Position numbers and translations under genes: made by a program
Notes under the pieces: model-generated
What the model was told of the DNA's origin: nothing
The model's database searches: none
What the model saw: only the letters and a program-made list of their open reading frames with translations
In this document: piece by piece, positions 1 to 9,916 of the stretch
Position numbering within the stretch: the stretch's first letter is position 1
Layout: each line of letters opens with the position of its first letter
From: Lactuca virosa
Taxonomy: Eukaryota > Streptophyta > Magnoliopsida > Asterales > Asteraceae
Direction: 5' to 3'
DNA length: 64,000 nucleotides
NCBI GenBank assembly: GCA_928212115.1
Contig: CAKMRJ010005745.1
Coordinates: 79,258,286-79,322,285, forward strand

Positions 1-400
1 TCAATTGTTTTATATGCTTTTTCTTGGCTGAAAAACTAAGATTCTAATTCTAGTGTTAATTGGAATGCTTGGGTTAATTGCTCTTTGTAAATGCACTTTT
101 TGTATTCTTTTTCTCTAGCACTTCGTTAGTTTTGTCTATATAATATTTTTAGCTGTTAAAAAAACAATAGATCTGGTGTCAATTTTTCAGTGACAGTTGG
201 TATCAATTGCGTCAAATTTAATGTTCTTGTTGGATATTATTAATCGTGAGGACATTTCCCGCTTTATATTTGAAAGCCTTTTCTTCCCATATATCTATGG
301 CATGACAATTAAATTGAGTAACATTTATAAATTTATTTCTAACCTATATCGATGACATATCGTCTTAATATGTGTTTCTAGATTTTTGCAAAAAAAATTA
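1..400. other. AT-rich flank, no gene seen
   Basis: Non-coding AT-rich sequence to the left of element 1. I see no convincing ORF, splice pattern or repeat boundary. Bases 401-405 (gttat) are the left target duplication of element 1, so this stretch was contiguous with the sequence now starting at 8984. Confidence 0.6.
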
Positions 401-499
401 GTTATTGTAACATCCCGAAATTCAGGTAAAGCTATTTAACCCTTCTCTTTTATCAAGTTGTCAAGATTAGCCCCTTGAGTGAATTTTGTAGCAAATGAG

Positions 500-615
500 T
501 ACGCTGGGAGTACCGGGGAGTACGTTGCGCGTACTCATGCGCTTAATTTGGACGCGGACTCGCCTAGATACGCTGGGCGTACCCAGGGTTACGCTGGGCG
601 TAACGCGCCCAGATG
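500..615 (+). repeat. Iterated TACGC..GCGTA palindromes upstream of TATA
   Basis: Several imperfect dyads of the form GTACGCTGGGCGTAC or TACGCTGGGCGTAAC lie in the ~140 bp before the TATA box. A second cluster with the same core is at 1227-1345. They are CG-dense compared with the AT-rich surroundings. Function is unknown; protein-binding dyads or CG-methylation targets are possible. Confidence 0.7.
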
Positions 616-640
616 CAAACCCTAATATTTGGCTTGTGCA

Positions 641-649
641 CTATATAAG
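641..649 (+). promoter_or_regulatory. LTR TATA box (element 1, 5' LTR)
   Basis: CTATATAAG preceded by GC-rich palindromes and followed by a leader beginning about 30 bp downstream. The same box is at 7541-7547 in the 3' LTR. It is the likely core promoter of the element's genomic RNA, which places the U3/R border near 670-680. Confidence 0.7.
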
Positions 650-1593
650 GGATGCTAAGGCTCATCTCTCAGCCACCACATCAGAGAGTGAAACCCTAAG
701 AGAGCCTTCCTTCGTCCTTTAGCTTGTGTGTGAGTGTTTTGAGCTAAAAGTGCCTTGGTGTGTTAGTGAAGAAGAAGGAGAGGAGCTTGTGGAGGCTAGG
801 GCTTGAAGTGTAAGTTTGGATCTGAGATCTTCAGAGGAAGGAGCTTCATCTAGAGGTATAAAGTTCAAAACTTTCCTCCTTATTTTGGTTTGATGTTGCA
901 TGGACCATTTCTAGGGTTAAAAGTCCCAAAGATGGAGACTTTATGAGTGTAATGGACTCCATGGACCTAGATCTGTCCCATTTCAGTGATATTTGTGTTA
1001 TAGATCCATAAAAATCCCAACTTGGTCGTTGTTATAGGGCCATGCTTGAGTTATGAGCCCTTCTAGGGTTGGAAATGGAATGTTATGGGTGTTAGTGACT
1101 TGTCCAGCCATGCAAAGGCTTAAAGTCACCAACTTTATGGATTAAGAGGCTTAGAAATGGTCAGATCTAGAAGTTGGACGTGTGTCTTAACTGTTTAAGA
1201 CCCCAAGAGCTTAGGAGTCTGAAACTAGGAGTTACGTGGGGCGTAATCCCAGTACGCGCGGCGTAATGGGTCGCGTACCCCGTTTCTGAGAGGTAGCCGG
1301 GTACGCCCAGCGTACAGGTTTGGTACGCGCAGCGTAACCCGGAAGGTTGACTTTTGTTGACTTTTAGGGTTCGGTCAACTTTAGGGTCTTTGAGCCATGA
1401 GAGGGGTAAAATGGTCTTTTACCCTTCTGAGAGTACTAAGAGAGGGAATAGTCTAGCCTCGAGAGTTGTATTGATTAAGAGTGTTTATTTCATATGATTA
1501 GGCAGAGGCTAGACCGGATTCTTACCGAGCTCGAGATTACCGAGTTACCCGAGGTGAGTCTTCTCACTATACATTACCTAGAGTGGTATCTAT

Positions 1594-1830
1594 GTGTAGA
1601 CCGGAGGGTCTTGGGTGCTATGTGTATGTATAAGATTATGTGCATTGTGATATATGTATGCTATGTGTTGTATAGACCGGACCGGAGGGACCAACGATAT
1701 AGACCGGACCGAAGGGTCCAACGATACAGACCAGACCGAAGGGTCCAACGAGCTATGACCGGATCAGAGGGTCCAACGAGCTACGGGACTGGAGGGTCCC
1801 GCTGAGACACATCGATCGGAGGGTCTTATT
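1594..1830 (+). repeat. ~25-bp tandem repeat (GACCGGAxxGAAGGGTCCAACGA) in LTR
   Basis: Five to seven imperfect units with the core GACCGGACC..AGGGTCCAACGA run through the LTR. The same array occupies about 8471-8702 in the 3' LTR. The unit contains GGACC/GGTCC inverted halves. It yields the short repetitive translation seen here, which I do not regard as a protein. Confidence 0.75.
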
Positions 1831-2105
1831 GTAGCCTCGAGTGGCGTATGTGTTGCATGTGGTATTTTGGGGAACTCACTAAGCATTTATGCTTATAGTT
1901 GTTGTGTTATGTGTTTCAGGTACCAGCGAGGATCGCGGGAAGGCGCCGACATGATCCGTACACACTTATAGAGTTTGTGTTGTTGAGATTCTGGGACATG
2001 TTTTGTGATGATGACGTTGGAAACATTATGTTTTGATATTGTTTTATGATTGAAAGTATGATTTAGAAATGAAAAATTGTTTTGAAAATTCACGTTGTTA
2101 CAAGT

Positions 2106-2117
2106 TGGTATCAGAGC
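2106..2117 (+). other. Primer binding site (initiator Met-tRNA type)
   Basis: TGGTATCAGAGC starts 3 bp after the 5' LTR end. It is complementary to the 3' end of plant initiator methionine tRNA, the usual primer for gypsy and copia elements. Confidence 0.9.
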
Positions 2118-2713
2118 CTTGGTTTGAGAGATTCGGGTGCATCTTCGGATGAACCTGAACTCAAACTGAGGAATTGAGAAAGTTTTCATAAAATAAACAA
2201 TTTTTCTAAAAGAGTAAAAGATTTTTGAGAAAAGCAGAAGGAAGCAGTGTGTACGATCAGCCAGCGCCTGAACGGTGATTTCCCAAAATACCCTTACATT
2301 ATGTGTTATGAGATATGTTATGATATGATATGCATGCTAGAGTAGGCTAGGTATTCATATTAGGACTAGAGTGGCCTGAATTGTGATGCCTTAGCCTAGG
2401 AGTTACTGCTACTATGAGATACTTCGAGAGTAAGTAGGTAGCAGCGAGGAATTTATGAGTGGTCTACTAGAGAGTAGCCTGAGTTTAGTGAGTTATAGAG
2501 TATTTGTGATCTGGGATCCTAGGAGGAGGACTTGGGGTGAATACCGATGCGCTGTGGAAGGTAGTATAAGGGCCCGTACTACTTGAAACACCAGATCGGT
2601 GAGCAGTCCAAGTAAGAATCCTCAGGGTACTAAAGAACAAGTAGGGTTGAGTATCGAGTGCGAGTATACTCGAACGAGTCTCTAATTCTTTTGTGTTGTA
2701 TTTCAGAGACATC
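2118..2713 (+). other. Untranslated leader of element 1
   Basis: About 600 bp between primer site and gag start. It has no credible ORF on the + strand. It presumably holds the packaging signal; I see no outstanding structure. Confidence 0.6.
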
Positions 2714-3899
2714 ATGGTTGGGACGCGCCACCACCCAGGAGGAAGTGGTACCAGTGGTACCAGTGATGAGGAGATTCGTAGGTTGATTCACGAAGAGGTG
2801 GTTGCGGCCATTCAAGCTGAGATACCAGAGATGTTCGGGTCTATCAAGACCACGCTGATCGAGACTTTTGATGAGCGGTACGCTGCTCTTACTGATGCTG
2901 CTGTTGCTGCAGCCACCGCAGCCGTCGCTGCTGCCAGGCCGCAGGGGGGTGACTCGTTGCTGTACCGAGAGTTCAGCAACACGAAGCCACAAGAGTTTGA
3001 TGGGACGCAGGACCCGATTGCTGCGATGAGGTGGATTTCTGATATCAAGGGATGCTTCTACACTTGCTCGTGTCTGGAGCATCTGAGGGTTCGGTTTGCG
3101 CTGAACCAGCTTCGCTTGGGAGCGAAGGACTGGTGGAAGTTTGTGACGGCGAACTTCACTACGGCAGAGCTTACTGCGGTGACCTGGGAGAGGTTCACCA
3201 CGATGTTTCGGGATGAGTATGTTCCCCCTGTGGAGAGGGAACGTCTAGCCCAGGAGTTCTTATCCCTCAAGCAGGGAACCGAGTCTGTGACAGTGATTAC
3301 GAGGATGTTTCATGAGAGGGCGTTGTTTTGCCCTGAGCACGTGTCGACCGAGCAGGCACGTATGAGCCAGTACTTGAGCATACTAAGGAGGGATATCTGT
3401 GAGTTCGTGGCAAACTCATCATACCGGAAATTTGCCGAGCTCCAGGCAAATGCCCGGAAGAGAGAGATTGAGCTGGAGACTTAGGTCAGGGAGGAGGCCG
3501 AGTCTCAGAGGAGGGACAGGCGACCGGCACAGGCACAGCCGGCAGCCAAGTGGGCAAAGCCCGCTGATTCGAGATCTGGGGGTCCGAAGGGCCGTACTTG
3601 TGGGAAGTGCGGCAAGAGTCACGAGGGGGTGTGCAGAGCTGGGGTGTGTTACAAGTGTGGGAAGGAGGGGCATTACGCGAGGGATTGCCCCAAGGGATTC
3701 TCGGTTTGATTTCATTGCAATCAGACCGGCCATCGGAAGGCCGAGTGCCCTCAGCTACTACAGGGATCAGCACAGGGGTCTACACATGCTGCTAGAGCTA
3801 TCGAGGTCCGGCCAGCGAAGGCCGAGGCACCGAAGGCTCGCGGGAGAGCCTTCCAGTTGACAGCGGAGGAGGTCCGCGCAGCGCCCGATGTCGTGGCCG
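2714..3899 (+). pseudogene. gag: Gag (capsid-nucleocapsid), element 1
   Basis: Starts MVGTRHHPGG, with an ATG 12 bp after an in-frame stop-free stretch and in the position expected for gypsy gag. The central part (about residues 85-240) reads as a retrotransposon Gag domain, with W-containing motifs such as DWWKFV and EFLSLKQG. Near 3598-3690 are tandem CCHC nucleocapsid knuckles (CGKCGKSHEGVC, then CYKCGKEGHYARDC). A third knuckle starts at 3704 but its first cysteine codon is a TGA (3707-3709). Another in-frame TAG at 3482 breaks the protein before the knuckles. Gag packages RNA in the cytoplasm. The reading frame stays constant to about 3899, where it meets the inserted 65 bp. Confidence 0.88.
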
Positions 3900-3964
3900 A
3901 TATGTATTCTTTTACTTACCTATTTTGAGTTTGAGATTTTGTGCTTATATTGTGTTATGCTTAG
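3900..3964 (+). other. 65-bp intron-like insertion at gag/protease joint
   Basis: The gag frame ends ..DVVA and the protease resumes with GTFLVSYVPALVLFDSG. In element E the equivalent stretch reads TGTFLINDLYANILLDTG without interruption. Deleting exactly 3900-3964 restores one frame. The insert is T-rich and ends TTATGCTTAG, a good 3' splice site. Its 5' end is ATATGT, one base from the donor GTATGT. If retained, translation stops at TGA 3926-3928. An intron with a decayed donor is the best reading; a random insertion cannot be excluded. Confidence 0.5.
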
Positions 3965-4600
3965 GTACTTTTCTTGTGAGTTATGTACCTGCGTTGGTGT
4001 TATTCGACTCGGGTGCTAGTCGGTCTTTCGTGTCATTAGCATTTAGTCAGCACATCAGTGTTCAGCGAGAGGCGTTGAGTCGACCTCTACGAGTTTCTAT
4101 AGCTGACGAGCGAGCGGTGTATGCTACTGATGTGATCCGAGGATGTGTACTCGATATCTTCGGCGTTGAGTTCCCGATTGATTTGGTCCCGATTGCGATG
4201 GGAGATGTCTGTGTCATCGTGGGCATGGACTGGTTGAGCAGGTTTGGAGCGGTTATCGACTGCGAGCGATAGTTGGTGACCATACAAGACCATAGTGGGG
4301 GAGTTCTTACCGTGTACGGCGAGGGTACTCGTTCAGGGTCAGCATTCTGTTCGGCTGCTAGAGCGAGGCAGAGTCTACAACAGGGCTGTAGTGGGTTTGT
4401 GGCCTACGTGATGGACACACGAGTAGCAGCGGAGAGGCCTAGTTCTGTTGATGATGTGCCGATAGTGCGTGAGTTCCCGGACGTTTTCCCCAAGGAGTTG
4501 CCGGGTGTGCCTCCCGAGAGGCAGGTGGAGTTTCGCATCGATTTGGTTCCGGGAGCGGCGCCTATCGCCAAGGCGCCCTATCACCTTGCACCACCAGAGA
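3965..4600 (+). pseudogene. pol: Aspartic protease region of pol, element 1
   Basis: Contains the retropepsin-like active-site motif LFDSGASRSF at about 4003-4032 and the downstream hydrophobic segment VIVGMDWL (about 4216-4239), typical of gypsy proteases. It would cleave the Gag-Pol polyprotein inside the particle. A TAG at 4270-4272 interrupts it where relatives have glutamine (DCER*LV). After it the frame continues into the linker before RT (EFPDVFPKELPG, about 4470-4505), which is conserved in gypsy elements. Confidence 0.85.
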
Positions 4601-7307
4601 TGCAGGAGTTATCCTCACAGCTTCAGGAGTTGTTGGGAAGGGATTTATCAGACCGAGTAGCTCGCCGTGGGGAGCGCCGATCCTTTTTGTCAAGAAAAAG
4701 GATGGTTCACACCGGATGTGCATTGATTACCGGGAGTTGAACAAGTTAACGGTCAAGAACCGTTACCCACTGCCGAGGGTTGATGATCTGTTTGATCAGT
4801 TGTAGGGAGCGTCTTGGTTCTACAAGATTGATCTAAGGTCTGGATATCATCAGATGAGAGTGGGTGAGGAGGATATCTAGAAGACGGCGTTCAGGACTCG
4901 TTATGGGCATTACGAGTTCATGGTAATGCCTTTCGGTCTCACCAATGCATCGGCAGCGTTCATGGATCTCATGAACAGGGTGTGTAGGCCGATGTTGGAC
5001 CGATCGGTGACCGTGTTCATCGATGACATATTGGTGTATTCGACATCCAGAGAGCAGCATGAGGAGCATTTGAGGGAGATCCTCGGAGTTCTGAGATCGG
5101 AGAGGCTTTACGCCAAATTCTCCAAATGTGATTTCTGGTTACAAGAGGTCCAGTTCCTAGGACATCTCGTTAATCAGAATGGGATATTGGTCGATCCGGC
5201 CAAGATTGAGGCGGTGATGAGTTGGGAGGTGCCGAGATCCCCCACCGACATCAGGAGTTTTCTGGGGTTGGCCGGCTATTTTAGGAGATTTATTAAAGAT
5301 TTCTCCAAGATCGTCGTGCCTCTCACCAGATTGACCCGGAAGGGCGTTACTTTTTCGTGGGGTCCTGAGCAGCAGGCCTCGTTTGAGACTCTTCGCCAGA
5401 GGTTGTGCGAAGCCCCGGTGTTATCCCTTCCAGAGGGAATGGAGGATTTTCTGGTGTACTGCGACGCATCGATATCAGGGTTGGGTGCGGTGCTCATGCA
5501 GAGAGGGCATGTGATAGCGTACGCATCGAGGCAGCTGAAGCCTCACGAGACTAGATATCCCACCCACGATCTGGAGTTGGGGGCAGTGGTGTTCACCCTC
5601 AAGATCTGGCGTCACTATCTGTATGGGGTTCGTTGTATCATATACATGGACCACAAGAGCTTGAAGTATTTGATGGATCCGCCTAACCTGAATATGCGCC
5701 AGAGGAGATGGTTAGATGTGGTAAAGGATTACGATTGTGAGATCCTGTACCACCCGGGCAAGGCTAATGTGGTAGCCGACGCCTTGAGTCGTAGGGCGGA
5801 GAGTGCCCCGATACGGAATGTTTGTATGAGGTTGACGGTGATGACTCCGGTGTTGGACACCATTCGGGAGGCCCAGGCAGAGGCCGTGAGACCGGAGAAC
5901 CGCAAGAGGGAGCGGGTGATTGGGCAGGTACCTGAGTTCGTTACCGATAGTCGTGGGCTTATGACCTTTCAAGGTCGGATTTGGGTGTCGTATGCAGGCG
6001 GGACGCGCACCACTTTGATGGAGGAGGCGCACAGATCAAGGTTCTCAATCCATCCCGGGGCCACTAAGATGTATTTGGACCTGAAAAGAGAGTATGGGTG
6101 GCCCTATATGAAGAGGGATGTTGCGTGGTTTGTCGAGAGGTGCTTGACCTGTCGCAGGGTTAAGGATGAGCACCAACGTCCGCATGGCAAGTTGCAGCCA
6201 CTTGAGGTTCCCCAGTGGAAGTGGGAACAGATTTCCATGGATTTTATCACCAAACTGCCGAGAACCGCGAGGGGCGTCGATGCAATTTGGGTGATAGTCG
6301 ACCGGCTGACTAAGAGCACTCACTTCCTTGCTATCAGTGAGAGCTCTTCCGCAGAGAGGCTGGTCGAGTTATATGTGAGAGAGGTGGTATCGCGACATGG
6401 AGTACCGATCTCGATTGTATCAGATCGAGATGTGCGATTCACTTACAGGTTCTGGAAGAGGTTCCATGAGGAGTTGGGTACGAGGTTGCATTTCAGTACC
6501 GCCTACCACCCCCAGACGGACGGACAGAGTGAGCGGACGATTCAGACGCTCGAGGACATGCTTCGAGCATGTGTGTTGGACTTCGGAGGAAGTTGGGACA
6601 CGTACTTGCCGTTGGCGGAGTTTTACTACAACAACAGCCACCATTCGAGTATTGGTATGCCTCCCTTCGAGTTGTTGTATGGGAGGAGGTATCGGACTCT
6701 CATTTGCTGGGGAGAGGTAGGGCAGCGTGTAATGGGTAGCACTGAGATAGTGCTTCAGACGACAGAGCAGATACAGCAGGTCAGACAGAGATTATTGACA
6801 GCTCAGAGTCGCCAGAAGAGTTATGCGGATAGGCTACGATCCGAGCTCGAGTTCCAGGTGGGAGATTTCGTACTCCTGACGGTGTCTCCTTGGAAAGGAG
6901 TGATTCGGTTCAGGAAGAGGGGCAAGCTGGGGCCCCGGTACATCGTTCCATTCAGGGTGACCGCGAGGGTGGGCAAGGTAGCATATCGGTTGGAGCTACT
7001 TGCGGAGTTGAGCCAGATTCACGATACCTTCCACGTGTCTCAGTTGAGGAAGTGTATAGCCGACGAGTCGGCGGTGGTACCGCTGGAGCATATTCATGTA
7101 GATGCGAGCCTGAATTATGCTGAGAGACCAATTGCGATCCGGGATCGGAAGATCAAGGTTCTGAGGAACAAGGAAGTGCCCCTGGTGCAGGTCCAGTGGC
7201 AACATCGGAAAGGGTCCGAGCTGACTTGGGAGCCGGAGTTGGAGATACGGGAGCTGCATCCAGAGTTGTTTGCTGAGCAAGACTTCGAGGGCGAAGTCTG
7301 GTTCTAG
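4600..7307 (+). pseudogene. pol: RT-RNase H-integrase-chromodomain, element 1
   Basis: Domains in order are RT (about 4650-5160, catalytic FIDDILVYS near 5016), RNase H (about 5440-5800, with ANVVADALSRR at its end), integrase and a chromodomain. The integrase has an HHCC zinc region around 6030-6170 and a DDE core from MDFITKLP at 6238 through SDRDVRF at 6421 to ERTIQTLED at 6532. The chromodomain is about 7100-7290, with VQWQHRKG..LTWEPE. A single-base loss in a G run near 4637 shifts the frame, and TAG codons lie at 4803 and 4878. From 4920 to the TAG at 7305 the frame is completely open (795 codons). It copies RNA to DNA and inserts it; chromodomains bias insertion to heterochromatin in known chromoviruses. 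Confidence 0.92.
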
Positions 7308-7308
7308 T

Positions 7309-7317
7309 GGGGGAGAA
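7309..7317 (+). other. Polypurine tract, element 1
   Basis: GGGGGAGAA directly between the pol stop codon (7305-7307) and the 3' LTR. It is the expected plus-strand primer. Confidence 0.85.
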
Positions 7318-7318
7318 T

Positions 7319-8978
7319 TGTAACATCCCGAAATTCAGGTAAAGCTATTTAACCCTTCTCTTTTATCAAGTTGTCAAGATTAGCCCCTTGAGTGAATTTT
7401 TTAGCAAATGAGTACGCTGGGCGTATTGGGGAGTACGCTGCTTAACTTTGACGCGGACTCGCCTAGGTACGTTGGGCGTACCCAGGGTTACGCTGGGCGT
7501 AGCGGGCCCAGATGCAAACCCTAATATTTGGCTTGTGCACTATATAAGGGATACTAAGGCTCATCTCTCAGCCACCACATCAGAGAGTGAAACCCTAAGA
7601 GAGCCTTCCTTCGTCCTTTAGCTTGTGTGTGAGTTTTTTGAGCTAAAAGTGCCTTGGTGTGTTAGTGAAGAAAAAGGAGAGGAGCTTGTGGAGGCTAGGG
7701 CTTGAAGTGCAAGTTTGGATATGAGATCTTCAGGGGAACGAGCTTCATCTAGAGGTATAAAGTTCAAAACTTTCCTCCTTATTTTGGTTTGATGTTGCAT
7801 GGACCATTTCTAGGGTTAAAAGTCCCAAAGATGGAGACTTTATGAGTGTAATGGACTCCATGGACCTAGATCTGTCCCATTTCAGTGATATTTGTGTTAT
7901 AGATCCATAAAAATCCCAACTTGGTCGTTGTTATAGGGCCATGCTTGAGTTATGAGCCCTTCTAGGGTTGGAAATGGAATGTTATGGGTGTTAGTGACTT
8001 GTCCAACCATGCAAAGGCTTAAAGTCACCAATTTATGGATTAAGAGGCTTAGAAATGGTCAGATCTAGAAGTTGGACGTGTGTCTTAACTGTTTAAGACC
8101 CCAAGAGCTTAGGAGTCTGAAACTGGGAGTTACGCGGGGCGTAATCCCAGTACGCGCGACGTAATGGGTCGCGTACCCCGTTTCTGAGAGGTCACCGGGT
8201 ACGCCCAGCGTAACCCGGAGGGTTGACTTTTGTTGACTTTTAGGGTTCGGTCAACTTTAGGGTCTTTGAGCCATGAGAGGGGTAAAATGGTCTTTTACCC
8301 TTCTGAGAGTACTAAGAGAGGGAATAGTCTAGCCTCGAGAGTTGTATTGATTAAGAATGTTTATTTCATATGATTAGGCGGAGGCTAGACCGGATTCTTA
8401 CCGAGCTCGAGATTACCGAGTTACCCGAGGTGAGTCTTCTCACTATACATTACCTAGAGTGGTATCTATGTGTAGACCGGAGGGTCTTGGGTGCTATGTG
8501 TATGTATGAGATTATGTGCATTGTGATATATGTATGCTATGTGTTGTATAGACCGGACCGGAGGGTCCAACGATATAGACCGGACCGAAGGGTCCAACGA
8601 TACAGACCAGACCGAAGGGTCCAACGAGCTATGACCGGACCAGAGGGTCCAACGAGCTACGGGACTGGAGGGTTCCGCTGAGACACATCGACCGGAGGGT
8701 CTTATTGTAGCCTCGAGTGGCGTATGTGTTGCATGTGGTATTTTGGGGAACTCACTAAGCATTTATGCTTACAGTTGTTGTGTTATGTGTTTTAGGTACC
8801 AGCGAGGATCGCGGGAAGGCGCCGACATGATCCGTACACACTTATAGAGTTTGTGTTGTTGAGATTCTGGGACATGTTTTGTGATGATGACGTTGGAAAC
8901 ATTATGTTTTGATAATGTTTTATGATTGAAAGTATGATTTAGAAATGAAAAATTGTTTTGAAAATTCACGTTGTTACA
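7319..8978 (+). repeat. 3' LTR of element 1
   Basis: 1,660 bp. Same termini, TATA box (7541-7547), palindrome clusters and 25-bp array as the 5' LTR, with a few substitutions and indels. It is followed by the duplicated target gttat at 8979-8983. Confidence 0.95.
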
Positions 8979-8983
8979 GTTAT

Positions 8984-9429
8984 AATTTTAGAAAAATGTA
9001 TGCAACAATAAAGAAATAAAAATATATAAAACAATACATGCGATCAACCTTTAATACAAACAATATATAACAAATGACAAATACCAAAAAAAGGCCCAAG
9101 TTTTACACACTTCATTGGCAAAATCTCAATATATTTTTTTGTTCGTTCGTTGTAGTCATCACTTTGTGTATGAGTATTGGCCTTATCCCTGTTAGCCAGT
9201 TTTACTGGTCACTAAGCATTCAAACACTATTATGAACATTACAGGTAGCCATCTTCAACACATAGGTCTTCTTCTTCTTTCAGGCAGCAAGCTCTTCCTT
9301 CACCCTCTCCCACTTGTGTGCAATAGTAAACATTGGTATCCTCATTAGAATATGGATTCTATAGGTCATGGGAACAAGGAATTGGTAGTTTGAACACCTT
9401 AGGTGTGATTGTTATTAACTTGCAACCTT
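8984..9429. other. Intervening AT-rich host sequence
   Basis: Right flank of element 1; it was joined to the sequence left of 401 before that insertion. No element boundary recognised. It may hold upstream parts of the GRF-type pseudogene that follows. Confidence 0.4.
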
Positions 9430-9891
9430 CTTGATATCCACTACAGATGAAAATCCAAGCAAAAAATTCAGAGGGTAGCCTAACTTGAGGTAAAAGCGAC
9501 ATGCTTTTTTTTGTTGCTATCGAACTAAGAGAAATATATTTTCATAATGTGCAAGACAAAAAGAAAAAGTGTGATTTTTTTCTTGTGGCTTGATCCACCA
9601 CTACCAAACAATCACTACAAGGAAACCATGTGGAAGTTGTATGTCGAGTTGGAACAAGAAAATGAAGATAAAGAAGATCAGGTGGAAATGTTGAAACTTT
9701 TGAAGGTGGTGGTGATCATGATGGTGCTTCTTCTAGTGCTGGTGATTTTATTGGGTTTCATGATGTTGAGTTTTATTCAAAAATTGGTTTTTAAAAACAC
9801 AAATAACGACAACAAAAGCTTTAAAATTGTGAATAAACCTAAAACCATTTTAACCCACCAAAGATCATTTTGCAAAGCATGTGAAAAATAA
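9430..9891 (+). pseudogene. GRF-type zinc-finger protein remnant with C-terminal membrane segment
   Basis: Two coding pieces can be read. The first, 9432-9489, translates to TTDENPSKKFRG followed by a stop and PNL; it matches the NPGRRFxGCP core of GRF zinc fingers, with a stop at the expected zinc-binding Cys. The second (from about 9556, open to 9891) reads FFLWLDPPLPNNHYKETMW, then an acidic coiled-coil-like stretch (ELEQENEDKEDQVEML) and about 24 hydrophobic residues (VVVIMMVLLLVLVILLGFMML). A 66-bp GT..AG intron at 9490-9555 would join them. Plant GRF proteins with this C-terminal layout are common, often of transposon-related or unknown function. The stop codon argues that the copy is dead. 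Identification is from motif memory only. Confidence 0.5.
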
Positions 9892-9916
9892 ATCAACCAT
9901 AAGAAGAAAAGATTAT

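Larger units (their letters stand above)
406..2102 (+). repeat. 5' LTR of element 1
   Basis: 1,697 bp, TG...CA, nearly identical to 7319-8978. It carries a TATA box, CG-rich iterated palindromes on both sides of it and a ~25-bp tandem repeat near its 3' part. It is 37 bp longer than the 3' LTR. Visible indels lie in the palindrome blocks: bases around 521-548 and 1316-1337 have no counterpart in the 3' LTR. Confidence 0.95.
406..8978 (+). mobile_element. Ty3/gypsy chromovirus, full-length, mutated (element 1)
   Basis: Complete LTR retrotransposon. Both LTRs begin TGTAACATCCCGAAA and end GTTGTTACA, and the element is bounded by a perfect 5-bp duplication gttat (401-405 and 8979-8983). A Met-tRNA type primer site follows the 5' LTR and a polypurine tract precedes the 3' LTR. 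Between them lie gag with zinc knuckles, an aspartic protease, RT, RNase H, integrase and a C-terminal chromodomain. That order (RT before integrase) and the chromodomain define a Ty3/gypsy chromovirus; the Tekay/Del clade is my inference. The coding frame has several nonsense codons, one frameshift and an intron-like insertion, so this copy cannot make a full polyprotein. Confidence 0.95.

Noticed and set aside
1494..1805. 103-codon ORF in the LTR (repeated at 8370-8681)
   Set aside because: Its C-terminal half is only the translation of the 25-bp tandem repeat; it is LTR sequence, not a gene.
1594..1830. Possible CRISPR-like array
   Set aside because: Units are contiguous and imperfect with no unique spacers, and the DNA is a plant nuclear retrotransposon LTR.
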